A stretch of 21,392 nucleotides of DNA from Gammaproteobacteria bacterium (GCA_023228645.1 JALOAT010000058.1:1-21392); one strand, 5' to 3'; counted from the first letter of the stretch, positions 14,694 through 21,392 are shown. The notes: generated from the letters alone by a model not told the origin. Program-made: numbers and translations.

Positions 14694-16496
14694 TCAGGTA
14701 CCGAGCCACGCGGCGCGGCGCGCGCGGATGATGTCGTCCACGTCGTCCTTGAGCGAGAGCCAGCAGGTGTCCGCCGGCGGCGCTTGCAGGCACACCTGGG
14801 CGTGGACCAGTTCGTCACGGCGGAAGGCGTGCACGTCGGCGGTGTCGCCGTCCCGATACGATCCCAGCAGTTTTTCCAAATTGCCGTGGGTCACGCGCAG
14901 GCCGTCCAGGGCGACCACCACGTCCCCCGGCGATAACCCGGCCTGTTGGGCTGCGCCGCCTTCGTAGACGTTGACGAGCCGTGCACCCAGGCCGTCCTCG
15001 GCGGTGCGCGCCCCGAGGGTGATGCGGCGGGCGAGGGCGGCCTCCTCCTTGGCGGGCTTGCCGCCCTTGTCGCCCTGGGATTCGGCAGGGCGCAGGTGGA
15101 ATTCCACGCCCAGGGGGGCGAGCAGCGCCGCCAGGTCCGGGTCGTCGGTGCCGCGCACGCAGGCATCGAAGAAGCCGCGCAGATCGTCCTGCGCCACCTC
15201 GGCGACGATGTTCTCCAGGTCACTCTCGGTAACACCCACGCCGGTGCGGCCGTGGCGTTCCCAGAGCAGGCGCATCACGTCATCCAGGGAGCGCGCGCCT
15301 TCGCTGCGCTCGCGCAGCATCAGGTCCAGGGCGAGGGCGATGACGGCGCCTTTCACGTAGTAGCTGATGACGGCGTTGGGCGCGTTCTCGTCGGCCTTGT
15401 AGAACTTGGTCCAGGCATCGAAGCTGGAGTCGGCCACCGACTGCTTGAAGCGGCCGGGCGAGCGCAATACGCGGGTGATGGTCTGGCCGAGCAGCTCCAG
15501 GTAGTCCTTGGGCGTGATGAGTCCGCTGCGCACCAGGGCGAGGTCGTCGTAGTAGGAGGTGATGCCCTCGAAGGCCCACAGCAGCGGCGTGTACACCTCG
15601 CGGCCGAGGTCGTAGGGCACGAAGGCGGCGGGCTTGATGCGCTTCACGTTCCAGGTGTGGAAATACTCGTGGCTGCACAGGCCGAGGAAGGTGCGGTATT
15701 CCTCGGGCATGTCCTCTTGCTCGATCCGCGGCAGGTCGTTGCGGCTGCACAGCAGGCTGGTGGAGCTGCGGTGTTCCAGGCCGCCGTAGCCGTCGCCCAC
15801 GGCCATCACCTGGAACAGGTAGCGCGCCATGGGCGCGGGCCGGCCGAACAGGTCGATGTGCCATGCGCACACCTTCTGCAGATCGGCCGCCAGCCGCGCG
15901 GTGTCGGTGCGGTGGCGCCCGGTGATGGCCACCTCGTGGGTCACGCCGGCGGCCTCGAACACCACCAGGGTGAACTCGCCCATTTCCACCGGGTGGTCGA
16001 TGAGTTCGTCGTAATCGGCGGCGCCGTAACGGCCGAAGCCGTGCTCGGGCGCACCATCGCGCGGCAGGGTGGTGGCCACATGCCAACGCGCGCAGTCCTC
16101 GCCCGCGGGGGCGACGAGGTCGACGGTGCAGGGCGCGTGATCCTGTCCGTGTACGCGCAGGAACACGCTGGTGCCGTTGAAATAGCCGTGGGTGGCGTCC
16201 AGGTGCGCGCCGCGCACGGAGAGGTCCCAGGCGTACACCTCGTAGCGAAGGGTGAGCGGCCCGGCGCACGGCGCCGCCTGCCAGGTGTGTTTGTCGCGCT
16301 TTTCGAGCTTAACCGGACCTTGCGCCTCGGCGTGGATGCGCACGATGTTCTTGGCGAAGTCGCGGATCATGTAGCTGCCCGGGATCCACGCGGGCAATGA
16401 CACCACCTGCCCGGCGGGGTCCGGGTCGGTGATGGTGAGGGTGACGTGGAACAGGTGTGCGGTGGGTTCGGGGACCAGGCGGTAATGCACGCTCAT
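14694..16496 (-). CDS. M61 family metallopeptidase with PDZ domain
   Basis: The 600-residue product matches the M61 (glycyl aminopeptidase-like) family in length and layout: an N-terminal beta domain (MSVHYRLVPEPTAHLFHV..., SLPAWIPGSYMIRDFAKN), a thermolysin-like catalytic domain with HEYFH at H276-E277-H280 followed by WNVKRIKPA, and a C-terminal PDZ domain (about residues 504-580, with QQAGLSPGDVVVALDGLRV). It has no obvious signal peptide. The ATG at 16496 is two bases after the stop of the secretin-like gene. A longer in-frame opening to 16808 lies inside that gene and lacks homology. It is probably the last gene of a three-gene operon. Substrates are unknown. Confidence 0.93.
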   Translation of the reverse strand: MSVHYRLVPEPTAHLFHVTLTITDPDPAGQVVSLPAWIPGSYMIRDFAKNIVRIHAEAQGPVKLEKRDKHTWQAAPCAGPLTLRYEVYAWDLSVRGAHLDATHGYFNGTSVFLRVHGQDHAPCTVDLVAPAGEDCARWHVATTLPRDGAPEHGFGRYGAADYDELIDHPVEMGEFTLVVFEAAGVTHEVAITGRHRTDTARLAADLQKVCAWHIDLFGRPAPMARYLFQVMAVGDGYGGLEHRSSTSLLCSRNDLPRIEQEDMPEEYRTFLGLCSHEYFHTWNVKRIKPAAFVPYDLGREVYTPLLWAFEGITSYYDDLALVRSGLITPKDYLELLGQTITRVLRSPGRFKQSVADSSFDAWTKFYKADENAPNAVISYYVKGAVIALALDLMLRERSEGARSLDDVMRLLWERHGRTGVGVTESDLENIVAEVAQDDLRGFFDACVRGTDDPDLAALLAPLGVEFHLRPAESQGDKGGKPAKEEAALARRITLGARTAEDGLGARLVNVYEGGAAQQAGLSPGDVVVALDGLRVTHGNLEKLLGSYRDGDTADVHAFRRDELVHAQVCLQAPPADTCWLSLKDDVDDIIRARRAAWLGT

Positions 16497-16497
16497 G

Positions 16498-17253
16498 TCA
16501 GGGTACGAGTTCGACTTTGATTTGGATGCTGCGCGCGTCCACGGCGCGCGAGCGGGTTGAATACACCGTGCCACGGCCTGATTGGCGGCGTTCGCTGTCC
16601 TGGGCGCCGAGCGTGATCCACGTGCCCAGCGCGCCTTGTACGGTGGTCTCCACCGTCTGGGTGTCGATGACCCCGCCGCCGTGGCGAGACACGCCGCCCT
16701 GATAGGCGCGAATGGCCAGGTGCACCGTATCGCCCACCACCCGTGGGCGCACCTCGAAGCCGCTGTCCACATCCTTGTATTCGGTGTTCTGCTGCACCAC
16801 GGCGCCACCCGGCCCGATGGCGATGGACTGGTTCACGTGCGGAATGGCGCGGCCCGTGGCGATGCGCGCCCAGCCGCCCTCCAGTACCTGCAGGGTTTGT
16901 ACGCGCTCGGGTGACTGGCGGTCCCGCGTGCCGTACAGGCGCGTGGCGGGCGCGGCTGCGATGTCCTCGGCGAGCCGTGCCGCACGGCCGCCCTGACGTA
17001 CCGTCAGGCGCAACGAGCGCGGCGCCACGTCCAGGCGCTTGATGGCGCCTTCCAGCGCATCCAGCACCGCCGCTTCGCCGCGCAGGATGATGGCGTCACC
17101 CGCGGGAATCAGTGCGGCGTCACCGGCGAGCGGACGCACGATGGCGGCCACGTCCTCGGCCGGGCGGTATTGCAGTTCGACAGTCCGCGTCTCCGGTGCG
17201 GCGAGCGTGGCGGTGCCGGCAAGGGCAAGAAAAATCGCGAGTAGCTTTTTCAT
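16498..17253 (-). CDS. exported mini-secretin-like protein
   Basis: The 251 residues begin with a signal peptide (MKKLLAIFLALAGTATLAA, cleavage likely after A18 or A19), so the protein is exported. Residues about 22-75 resemble the short ring-building N-domain of secretins (VELQYRPAEDVAAIVRPL... DAIILRGEAAVLDALEGAIKRLD). The C-terminal part has a fragment like the secretin beta domain (GFEVRPRVVGDTVHLAIRAY, then WITLG). It is much shorter than real secretins (450 or more), so it is unlikely to make an outer-membrane pore on its own. It overlaps the DUF7931 gene by ATGA and touches the M61 gene. Function is unknown. Confidence 0.8.
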   Translation of the reverse strand: MKKLLAIFLALAGTATLAAPETRTVELQYRPAEDVAAIVRPLAGDAALIPAGDAIILRGEAAVLDALEGAIKRLDVAPRSLRLTVRQGGRAARLAEDIAAAPATRLYGTRDRQSPERVQTLQVLEGGWARIATGRAIPHVNQSIAIGPGGAVVQQNTEYKDVDSGFEVRPRVVGDTVHLAIRAYQGGVSRHGGGVIDTQTVETTVQGALGTWITLGAQDSERRQSGRGTVYSTRSRAVDARSIQIKVELVP

Positions 17254-17762
17254 AGGAACAGGCGCCGTACATCGGGGTCGGGGCTGGCACGCTCCCAGGT
17301 TTCGTCAAAGTATTGCAGCAGTTTGCGTGCCGCGAAGGGGGCGTGGAAGTTGGCCTCGCCCGCGTACAGCTCGGCCACCGGGCGGCGGATGAAACCGCTG
17401 CCGTCGGCGACCACGAAGGCCTGGCCGTCGTCCTGGTGATCGGCGCCGGGCACCCGCACCTGCACCTTGCTGGGGATCTGTTGCGCCAGTCGCAGCAGGG
17501 CGTGGCCCTCGCGGACCGCGCGCGCGGTGTCGCGCACCAGGATGCGCACCTGTGCATGGCGACTGTTGCGCACCTGCCGGGAAATGGCCTCGGCCAGCTC
17601 GGCGCTGTCGTACACGGCGGGATCCAGAGCGCGGGTGTAGATGCACAGACTGCGCCCCGCCTGCGAGGCCATGGCCAGCACCACCGCACGGTGCTCGGTC
17701 GCCGTGCGCAGGTGCAAGGGCTCGTCCGTCTCGCCAAGGATGCGGGTTGTCAGCTCGGGCAT
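17250..17762 (-). CDS. DUF7931-type (phospholipase D-like fold) hypothetical protein
   Basis: The 170-residue protein starts MPELTTRILGETDEPLHL and has no signal or membrane segment. Segments such as RSLCIYTRALDPAVYDS, VRILVRDTARAVREGHALLRLAQQIPS and FIRRPVAELYAGEANFHAP fit what I recall of DUF7931, a PLD-like fold without an intact HKD motif. In related genomes it is often next to, or fused with, a GNAT domain (recalled), and a GNAT gene is indeed 271 bases upstream here. The ATG follows a GGAGG site with six-base spacing. The stop overlaps the mini-secretin start as ATGA, which indicates translational coupling. Confidence 0.75.
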   Translation of the reverse strand: MPELTTRILGETDEPLHLRTATEHRAVVLAMASQAGRSLCIYTRALDPAVYDSAELAEAISRQVRNSRHAQVRILVRDTARAVREGHALLRLAQQIPSKVQVRVPGADHQDDGQAFVVADGSGFIRRPVAELYAGEANFHAPFAARKLLQYFDETWERASPDPDVRRLFL

Positions 17763-17818
17763 GGGGGACCTCCGGGGCTGATTCTAACGTATCCACCTGT
17801 TCGCGGCTGGGTGGGGGT

Positions 17819-18026
17819 TTAACGCAGAGGACGCGGAGGATTATCGGGTGTGGAAGCGTGGCGGTTTGATGAACCCGTTGTAGGAGCCGACACTGTCGGC
17901 GAATACGGTTTCGCTGCGCACCTACGGTTAGAAAAGGCATTCGCCCACGGTGTGGGCTCCTACATGCGTACTGCTTTACCTCGCATTCCTCCGCGTCCTC
18001 TGCGCCTCCGCGTCCTCCGCGTTACC
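17819..18026. repeat. CGCAGAG-arm element carrying a nested REP pair
   Basis: The left arm (17819-17842: AACGCAGAGGACGCGGAGG) and right arm (about 17981-18026, CCTCCGCG, CCTCTGCG, CCTCCGCG, CCTCCGCGTTAC) are inverted copies. Between them lies a different inverted pair, the REP-like unit at 17879-17964. The whole fills the 271-base gap between the GNAT and DUF7931 genes. No promoter was recognised inside. Confidence 0.8.
17879..17964. repeat. TGTAGGAGCC REP pair (REPIN-like)
   Basis: TGTAGGAGCC at 17879-17888 is inverted at 17955-17964. Each end continues into a small hairpin (CCGAC-ACT-GTCGG at 17887-17899; CCCAC-GGT-GTGGG at 17944-17956) and GCGAAT/ATTCGC. This is the layout of two REP sequences facing each other. 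The end sequence resembles the TGTAGGAGC-type REPs known in Pseudomonas and Xanthomonadaceae (recalled). No RAYT transposase gene is in this window. Confidence 0.78.
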
Positions 18027-18033
18027 CCCGGGG

Positions 18034-18468
18034 TCACAGGTGACGGTGCATGTGGCGATGGGGGATTCCTGCATCCAGGAATTCCTCCCCTTCCAAGCTG
18101 AATCCGAGACGCGTGTAGAACGGCACCGCCTGGGTCTGGGCGTTCAGGTGGAGTTCCGTATGGCCGTGTTCACGGGCAACGGCGATCAACACCTGCATGA
18201 TCTCCGTGCCCACACCCTTGCCGCGCCAGTGACGCAGCACGGCGACGCGGCCGATGTGGCCGTCCGGCAGCAGGCGGCCGCAGCCGATGGCGTTGCCGAA
18301 GGCATCGCGGGCCAGCACGTGCACGGCGACTGCGTCCAGGTCATCCCATTCCAGTTCGTCGGGCACACCCTGCTCGCGCTTGAACACCTCGCCGCGCACG
18401 GCGCGCAGGGCCGCCTGGGCGGTGGCATCGTTCCATTCGCATACGCTTACCGTGACCGGGTTGCACAC
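18034..18468 (-). CDS. GNAT family N-acetyltransferase
   Basis: The 144-residue product has the GNAT fold: the acetyl-CoA binding motif A is R82-G83-K84-G85-V86-G87 after RVAVLRHW, and the C-terminal motif B region reads LHLNAQTQAVPFYTRLGF. EVFKREQGVPDELEWDD near the N-terminus is typical of the ElaA-like small acetyltransferases. The start is GTG 18468, four bases after the roxA stop, with GGAGGA inside the end of roxA. The upstream in-frame opening to 18609 is within roxA. The substrate is unknown. The gene is likely co-transcribed with roxA. Confidence 0.9.
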   Translation of the reverse strand: MCNPVTVSVCEWNDATAQAALRAVRGEVFKREQGVPDELEWDDLDAVAVHVLARDAFGNAIGCGRLLPDGHIGRVAVLRHWRGKGVGTEIMQVLIAVAREHGHTELHLNAQTQAVPFYTRLGFSLEGEEFLDAGIPHRHMHRHL

Positions 18469-18472
18469 GGCG

Positions 18473-19648
18473 TCAGTCCTCCGGGAAATAGAGTGCGCCG
18501 CGGTTGTGCAAGTCGGCGAGCAGTTCCAGGGCGGCGCCGTCGAGCCACGGCGCGAGGTCACGGGCTGCGAATTCGCGCGCCGAGCACAGCTGGCGCACCA
18601 GCGGCGCAAGCGCCGTGTCGAGGCGCAGTTCCTCGCCGTCCACGTAGAGCAGCAGCGAGCCGTCCGGGGCGGTGAAGTGGGCCATGCGGCAGTACTCGCT
18701 GCGGATGAGCAGGCCTTCGCGGGCGAGGCGCTGCTTCAGTGAGCCGCCATTCAGTTCCCGTTCGGGCAGCGGCACGTCGTGACCGGGCTTGGCCTCGGTG
18801 ACGAAGCGGCCGAACCAGCGATCGATGGTTTCATCCGAGAGGTCGATGGCGCGGATGATGGCGCGGATGCGCGCGCGCGCCGCGGCGCTGATCTCGCCCG
18901 GGTCGGCCTGCGGGTCCAGGTCGGCATCGGCATAGAAGCGTTCCGGATCCGCGGCCTCGATGAAGCGTTCGGCGAAGTCGATGAGCATGCCCTTCACGTT
19001 GGGCGCGCGGAAACCCACCGACACGGTGATGCAGTCGTCCAGGGCCACGCCGTAGTGGGCCACGCCCGGCGGCAGGTAGAGCATGTCGCCCGGTTCGAGT
19101 ACCCACTCCTGTTCGGTCTCCCAGTGCTTCATGATGCGCAGGTCGAGATCCGGGATGAGGTCGTCCGGGCCCGGTGCGCGGCGGTTGATCTGCCAGCGCC
19201 GATGGCCGAGGCCCTGGATGAGGAACACGTCGTAGTTGTCGGCGTGCGGTCCCACGGTGCCGTGTGCGGGCGCGTAACTCACCATCACGTCGTCCAGCCG
19301 CCACCAGGGGATGAAGGCGAAGTGGTCCTGCAACAGGGCAAACTCGGGCACGTGCTTGTTCATCTCCTGCACCAGCACGGTCCAGTGGGTGGCGGGCAGG
19401 CGCGTGAAGCGCTCCTCGGGAAACGGACCGTGCTCCGCCTGCCAGGGGCGTGCGCCGTCCTTTTCCATGATGATGCGCGACTCCACCCCGTCCTCACAGG
19501 CCAGGCCCGCCAGTTCCTCGGGCGTGACCGGGCAGCGGTAGCCGGGAAAGGCCTGGCGCACCAGCAGGGGTTTCTTGTGCCAGTAGTCGCGCAGGAATTC
19601 CTCGATGGTGAGGCCGCCGAACAGGGAGGGGGGCGTGGGGAGTGTCAT
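18473..19648 (-). CDS. roxA: RoxA/YcfD-type JmjC cupin 2-oxoglutarate oxygenase (ribosomal protein L16 arginine hydroxylase)
   Basis: The 391-residue product matches E. coli YcfD (373), an Fe(II)/2-oxoglutarate oxygenase that hydroxylates an arginine of ribosomal protein L16. The iron ligands H135 and D137 are in VGPHADNYDVFLIQG and H198 is in YLPPGVAHYG. SVGFRAPN follows as in the family, and a C-terminal winged-helix-like domain completes it. The start ATG 19648 gives MTLPTPPSLFGG; twelve more residues are possible upstream but would cover a palindrome in the leader. No ribosome binding site is visible. purB lies about 1 kb away, echoing the roxA-purB linkage of enteric genomes. The L16 substrate is inferred from homology. 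Confidence 0.92.
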   Translation of the reverse strand: MTLPTPPSLFGGLTIEEFLRDYWHKKPLLVRQAFPGYRCPVTPEELAGLACEDGVESRIIMEKDGARPWQAEHGPFPEERFTRLPATHWTVLVQEMNKHVPEFALLQDHFAFIPWWRLDDVMVSYAPAHGTVGPHADNYDVFLIQGLGHRRWQINRRAPGPDDLIPDLDLRIMKHWETEQEWVLEPGDMLYLPPGVAHYGVALDDCITVSVGFRAPNVKGMLIDFAERFIEAADPERFYADADLDPQADPGEISAAARARIRAIIRAIDLSDETIDRWFGRFVTEAKPGHDVPLPERELNGGSLKQRLAREGLLIRSEYCRMAHFTAPDGSLLLYVDGEELRLDTALAPLVRQLCSAREFAARDLAPWLDGAALELLADLHNRGALYFPED

Positions 19649-19667
19649 ACTAGGCGTACCCGCGTGC

Positions 19668-19682
19668 GGGACGGTTCGTCCC
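19668..19682. promoter_or_regulatory. palindrome in the divergent roxA / SHOCT-gene promoter region
   Basis: GGGACG-GTT-CGTCCC is a perfect 6-base stem with a 3-base loop, followed on the plus strand by seven A. It sits in the 64-base gap between the divergent starts at 19648 (-) and 19713 (+), about 20 bases before roxA. The T-run is on the wrong side for a terminator in either direction that matters. It may be an operator or a leader hairpin of roxA. Confidence 0.35.
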
Positions 19683-19712
19683 AAAAAAATAGAAACGCGC
19701 CGAGGATATCAG

Positions 19713-19931
19713 ATGGGCTCATTGGGTTGGTTGTTTCTCGTTCTCGCCGTCGCGCTGCTCCTGGGTAGCGTCAGCACCGCTTGGCGCGCCTTCAGCCGCC
19801 CGCCGCGGGTCCGCTCACCGGAGATGAGGAAGCTGGATGAGGCGTATTTCGAGGGGGATATCTCGCGGGAGGAGTATGTGCAAAAGAAGGCCGCGTTGGA
19901 GGCGCGGGAGCGGCGGGAAAAAGGCGGGTGA
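19713..19931 (+). CDS. small membrane protein with SHOCT-like C-terminus
   Basis: The 72-residue product has one N-terminal membrane helix (MGSLGWLFLVLAVALLLGSV) and a C-terminal segment LDEAYFEGDISREEYVQKKA that fits the SHOCT pattern (short helical pair with acidic/Gly turn before ITxEEF). SHOCT domains are short oligomerisation-type C-terminal modules; the role here is unknown. The ATG at 19713 follows GAGGA at eight bases. The longer frame to 19605 runs into roxA and is unlikely. It is divergent from roxA and stands alone, followed by a repeat 12 bases after the stop. Confidence 0.78.
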   Translation: MGSLGWLFLVLAVALLLGSVSTAWRAFSRPPRVRSPEMRKLDEAYFEGDISREEYVQKKAALEARERREKGG

Positions 19932-19942
19932 GCTTGTGCGCC

Positions 19943-20020
19943 GTAGGTCACGTTGCGAAGCTACGTGACGTCTTCGGGCCGTGGCTGTCACGTAGGCGCT
20001 GACGCGCCAACGTGAACCGA
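19943..20020. repeat. GTCACGT double-hairpin repeat, copy D
   Basis: The left hairpin (19947-19969, GTCACGT, GCGAAGC, ACGTGAC) is identical in pattern to copy B. The right hairpin begins at 19987 with GTCACGTAGGCGCT and closes with GCGCCAACGTGAA. The middle GACGTC replaces the GACATCT pairing. It starts 12 bases after the SHOCT-gene stop and may end that transcript. Confidence 0.75.
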
Positions 20021-20053
20021 CGGCGGGTGGTCATCGCCATGGCGAACTTCGAT

Positions 20054-20136
20054 CCCCTCTCCCTGTCCCTCGGCAACCGCGCCCTGCGTTGCTCTACCTC
20101 GCGCATCCATGCACTCGTCTCCCGGGGGGAGAGGGG
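20054..20136. repeat. CCCCTCTCCC inverted repeat
   Basis: CCCCTCTCCC at 20054-20063 is exactly inverted at 20127-20136 (GGGAGAGGGG), with about 63 bases between (CGGCAACCGCGCCCTGCGTTG...GCGCATCCATGC). This form of end sequence recurs in intergenic regions of many proteobacteria (recalled, not searched). It carries no gene that I can support. Confidence 0.6.
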
Positions 20137-20174
20137 ACGCTTCGTTTCGGCCGCGTGGTTATTTGAACAGGCGG

Positions 20175-20477
20175 CGTGACGATCCCGAACTCAACCCCAA
20201 CCGACTTCTTCCTGGCGCGAAGCGAGCGTTCTTGAGGTCCCGTATGCAGCGCCGAGCACCGCAGTCCGAATCGGATGAGGCCCGCAGGGGGCGCGCCATG
20301 GATGGCACGCCGTCCACGTCGGGGCAGGATGCCCCGTCGTGGACCCCCGATTCGGGCGAGGAGCGCAGGGGACCGCCCCGAAGGGGCGGCGCGGCATTCG
20401 GGCGGCCTTTCTTTTGGTTCCTTTTCTTTGGCCGCGCAAAGAAAAGGAACCCGGCGTAGGGGGACGGAATCCCCCGT
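20175..20477. other. multi-hairpin non-coding block, candidate structured RNA or mobile cassette
   Basis: About 300 bases with dense palindromes: GTCCACG/CGTGGAC (20312-20344) enclosing GGGGCA-GGA-TGCCCC (20321-20335); CCGCCCC-GAA-GGGGCGG (20373-20389); a 15-base perfect stem GGTTCCTTTTCTTTG/CAAAGAAAAGGAACC with a 6-base loop (20416-20451); and GGGGGA/TCCCCC (20459-20475). Open frames cross it on both strands, but their products are Arg/Gly/Pro-rich and follow the palindromes, so I do not call a protein. I recall similar blocks, often mis-annotated as short hypothetical proteins, in other gammaproteobacteria. No T-run follows the stems. Confidence 0.55.
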
Positions 20478-20523
20478 CAAAACAATCTTCGCGCGTAGCG
20501 CATCCTTCAAATACTGTGAAGAT

Positions 20524-20552
20524 GTCACGTAGGCGCTACGCGCCAACGTGAC
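20524..20552. repeat. single GTCACGT hairpin, copy E
   Basis: GTCACGT (20524-20530) and ACGTGAC (20546-20552) enclose AGGCGC-TAC-GCGCCA. This is the best-preserved right-type hairpin in the window, followed by CTACGG. The left hairpin is missing; only GTGAAGAT remains before it, which resembles the middle segment of copy A. Confidence 0.75.
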
Positions 20553-20605
20553 CTACGGCTAGATCGAAGATCGTAGGACGCACGGATGACCAACGAAGAA
20601 AGCAT

Positions 20606-20647
20606 GGATTCTTCTCCGTGGCTTCCGTGCCCTCCGTGGTTCCTCTC
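20606..20647. repeat. solo pyrimidine-rich CGCAGAG-family arm next to purB
   Basis: TTCTCCGTGG, TTCCGTGCC and CTCCGTGG repeat like the right arms of the family (i) elements, but no purine arm was found within the preceding 100 bases. It ends directly at the purB stop codon (20648-20650 on the minus strand), so it forms the start of the purB 3' untranslated region. Confidence 0.6.
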
Positions 20648-21392
20648 TCAAATGCGCTTCGCCTGCGCCACCGCATTGCCGATGTAGGTGGCGGGGGTCA
20701 TTTCCTTCAGGCGCGTTTTTTCGCTCTCGGGGATTGCCAGGGTGTCGATGAACGCGCGCAGGGCGGAGCCGTCCACGCGCTTACCGCGGGTCAGTTCCTT
20801 GAGCTTCTCGTAGGGCTTCTCGATGCCGTAGCGGCGCATGACGGTCTGGATGGGCTCGGCGAGCACTTCCCAGTTCTGATCGAGATCGGCAGCCAACGCG
20901 GCCGGGTTCACTTCCAGCTTGCCGATACCCTTCATGCTGGACTGGTAGGCGATGAGCGAGTAGGCGATGCCCACACCCATGTTGCGCAGCACGGTGGAGT
21001 CGGTGAGGTCGCGCTGCCAGCGGGAGATGGGCAGCTTGGCGGCCATGTGGTCCATGAGCGCGTTGGCCACGCCCAAATTGCCCTCGGAGTTCTCGAAGTC
21101 GATGGGATTGACCTTGTGCGGCATGGTGGACGAGCCCACTTCGCCGGCCACGGTCTTCTGCTTGAAATAGCCCACCGAGATGTACGCCCACACGTCCTTG
21201 TCGAAATCCTGAAGCACGGTGTTGAAGCGCTGCACCGCATGGAAGTATTCGGCGATGTAATCGTGCGGTTCGATCTGCGTGGTGTACGGGTTCCAGTCGA
21301 GGCCCAGGCTCTCCACGAATTCCCTGGCGATGCGCTCCCAGTCCAGCTCCGGATAGGCGGACAAATGGGCGTTGTAGTTGCCCACGGCGCCG
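20648..21392 (-). CDS. purB: adenylosuccinate lyase, C-terminal part (5' end beyond window)
   Basis: Adenylosuccinate lyase catalyses two fumarate-releasing steps: SAICAR to AICAR in purine synthesis and adenylosuccinate to AMP. About 248 C-terminal residues are present out of roughly 456 expected. The signature GSSTMPHKVNP of the fumarase/aspartase superfamily is intact, followed by IDFENSEGNLG. The catalytic loop region, SRWQRDLTDSTVLRN and the C-terminal EKTRLKEMTPATYIGNA match E. coli PurB. The frame is open through the window edge (GAVGNYNAH...), so the start lies outside. The stop is followed at once by a repeat arm. Confidence 0.95.
   Translation of the reverse strand, partial: GAVGNYNAHLSAYPELDWERIAREFVESLGLDWNPYTTQIEPHDYIAEYFHAVQRFNTVLQDFDKDVWAYISVGYFKQKTVAGEVGSSTMPHKVNPIDFENSEGNLGVANALMDHMAAKLPISRWQRDLTDSTVLRNMGVGIAYSLIAYQSSMKGIGKLEVNPAALAADLDQNWEVLAEPIQTVMRRYGIEKPYEKLKELTRGKRVDGSALRAFIDTLAIPESEKTRLKEMTPATYIGNAVAQAKRI

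Noticed and set aside
14946..16400. 484-residue plus-strand open frame
   Set aside because: Antisense to the M61 peptidase, whose HEYFH and PDZ motifs identify the real strand.
16497..16808. N-terminal extension of the M61 peptidase
   Set aside because: It lies inside the mini-secretin gene in another frame and has no homology to M61 proteins.
19668..19689. Rho-independent terminator between roxA and the SHOCT gene
   Set aside because: The stem is followed by A on plus, so the T-run precedes the stem on minus; neither orientation makes a terminator, and both flanking genes start here rather than end.
20109..20551. Several 70-150-residue open frames on both strands
   Set aside because: They follow the palindromes and repeats of the 20175-20477 block, are Arg/Gly/Pro-rich and have no domain; treated as non-coding.

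Overview
The window comes from a GC-rich gammaproteobacterium. Its complex I subunits resemble the Escherichia coli type closely, including all four N7 cysteines of NuoG, and the purB - roxA neighbourhood is also gammaproteobacterial. The genus cannot be named from the sequence. No tRNA, rRNA, CRISPR array, transposase or integrase gene was seen.

Layout. Positions 225-10064 (+) hold nuoG-H-I-J-K-L-M-N, the distal half of the respiratory complex I operon, with mostly overlapping or touching genes. It is followed within 20 bases by a site-2-type M50 metalloprotease with CBS domains (10082-11200). nuoA-F are not upstream: nuoG follows a 167-base gap and a divergent gene cut by the window edge. 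A 309-base convergent gap full of repeats comes next. The rest up to 19648 is on the minus strand. It contains a two-gene encapsulin nanocompartment (encapsulated ferritin EncFtn at 13092-12727, shell protein at 12725-11925), with a Cys-rich DUF1540 protein downstream (11809-11510). It also contains a small unknown gene coupled to an Fpg/MutM-type DNA glycosylase (14454-13339). A roxA (cupin 2-oxoglutarate oxygenase) - GNAT acetyltransferase pair (19648-18034) precedes a tightly overlapped DUF7931 - mini-secretin - M61 peptidase trio (17762-14694). A small SHOCT-like membrane protein lies on + at 19713-19931, and the 3' part of purB runs off the right end on -.

The genes form several separate functional blocks: proton-pumping NADH dehydrogenase; iron storage in a protein shell (EncFtn oxidises iron, the shell stores it); base-excision repair; an envelope/periplasmic protein trio of unknown purpose; ribosomal-protein hydroxylation (RoxA); and purine synthesis.

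The most unusual feature is the density of short non-coding repeats. At least three families of palindromic elements recur in nearly every gap longer than about 150 bases. They are (i) elements with purine-rich CGCAGAG-iterated left arms and complementary pyrimidine-rich right arms, six places; (ii) hairpins with a GTCACGT/ACGTGAC outer stem, often paired like REPINs, five places; (iii) a TGTAGGAGCC-type REP pair nested inside a family (i) element. A roughly 300-base multi-hairpin GC-rich block at 20175-20477 looks like a structured element rather than a gene. One family (i) element sits inside the nuo operon between nuoM and nuoN.
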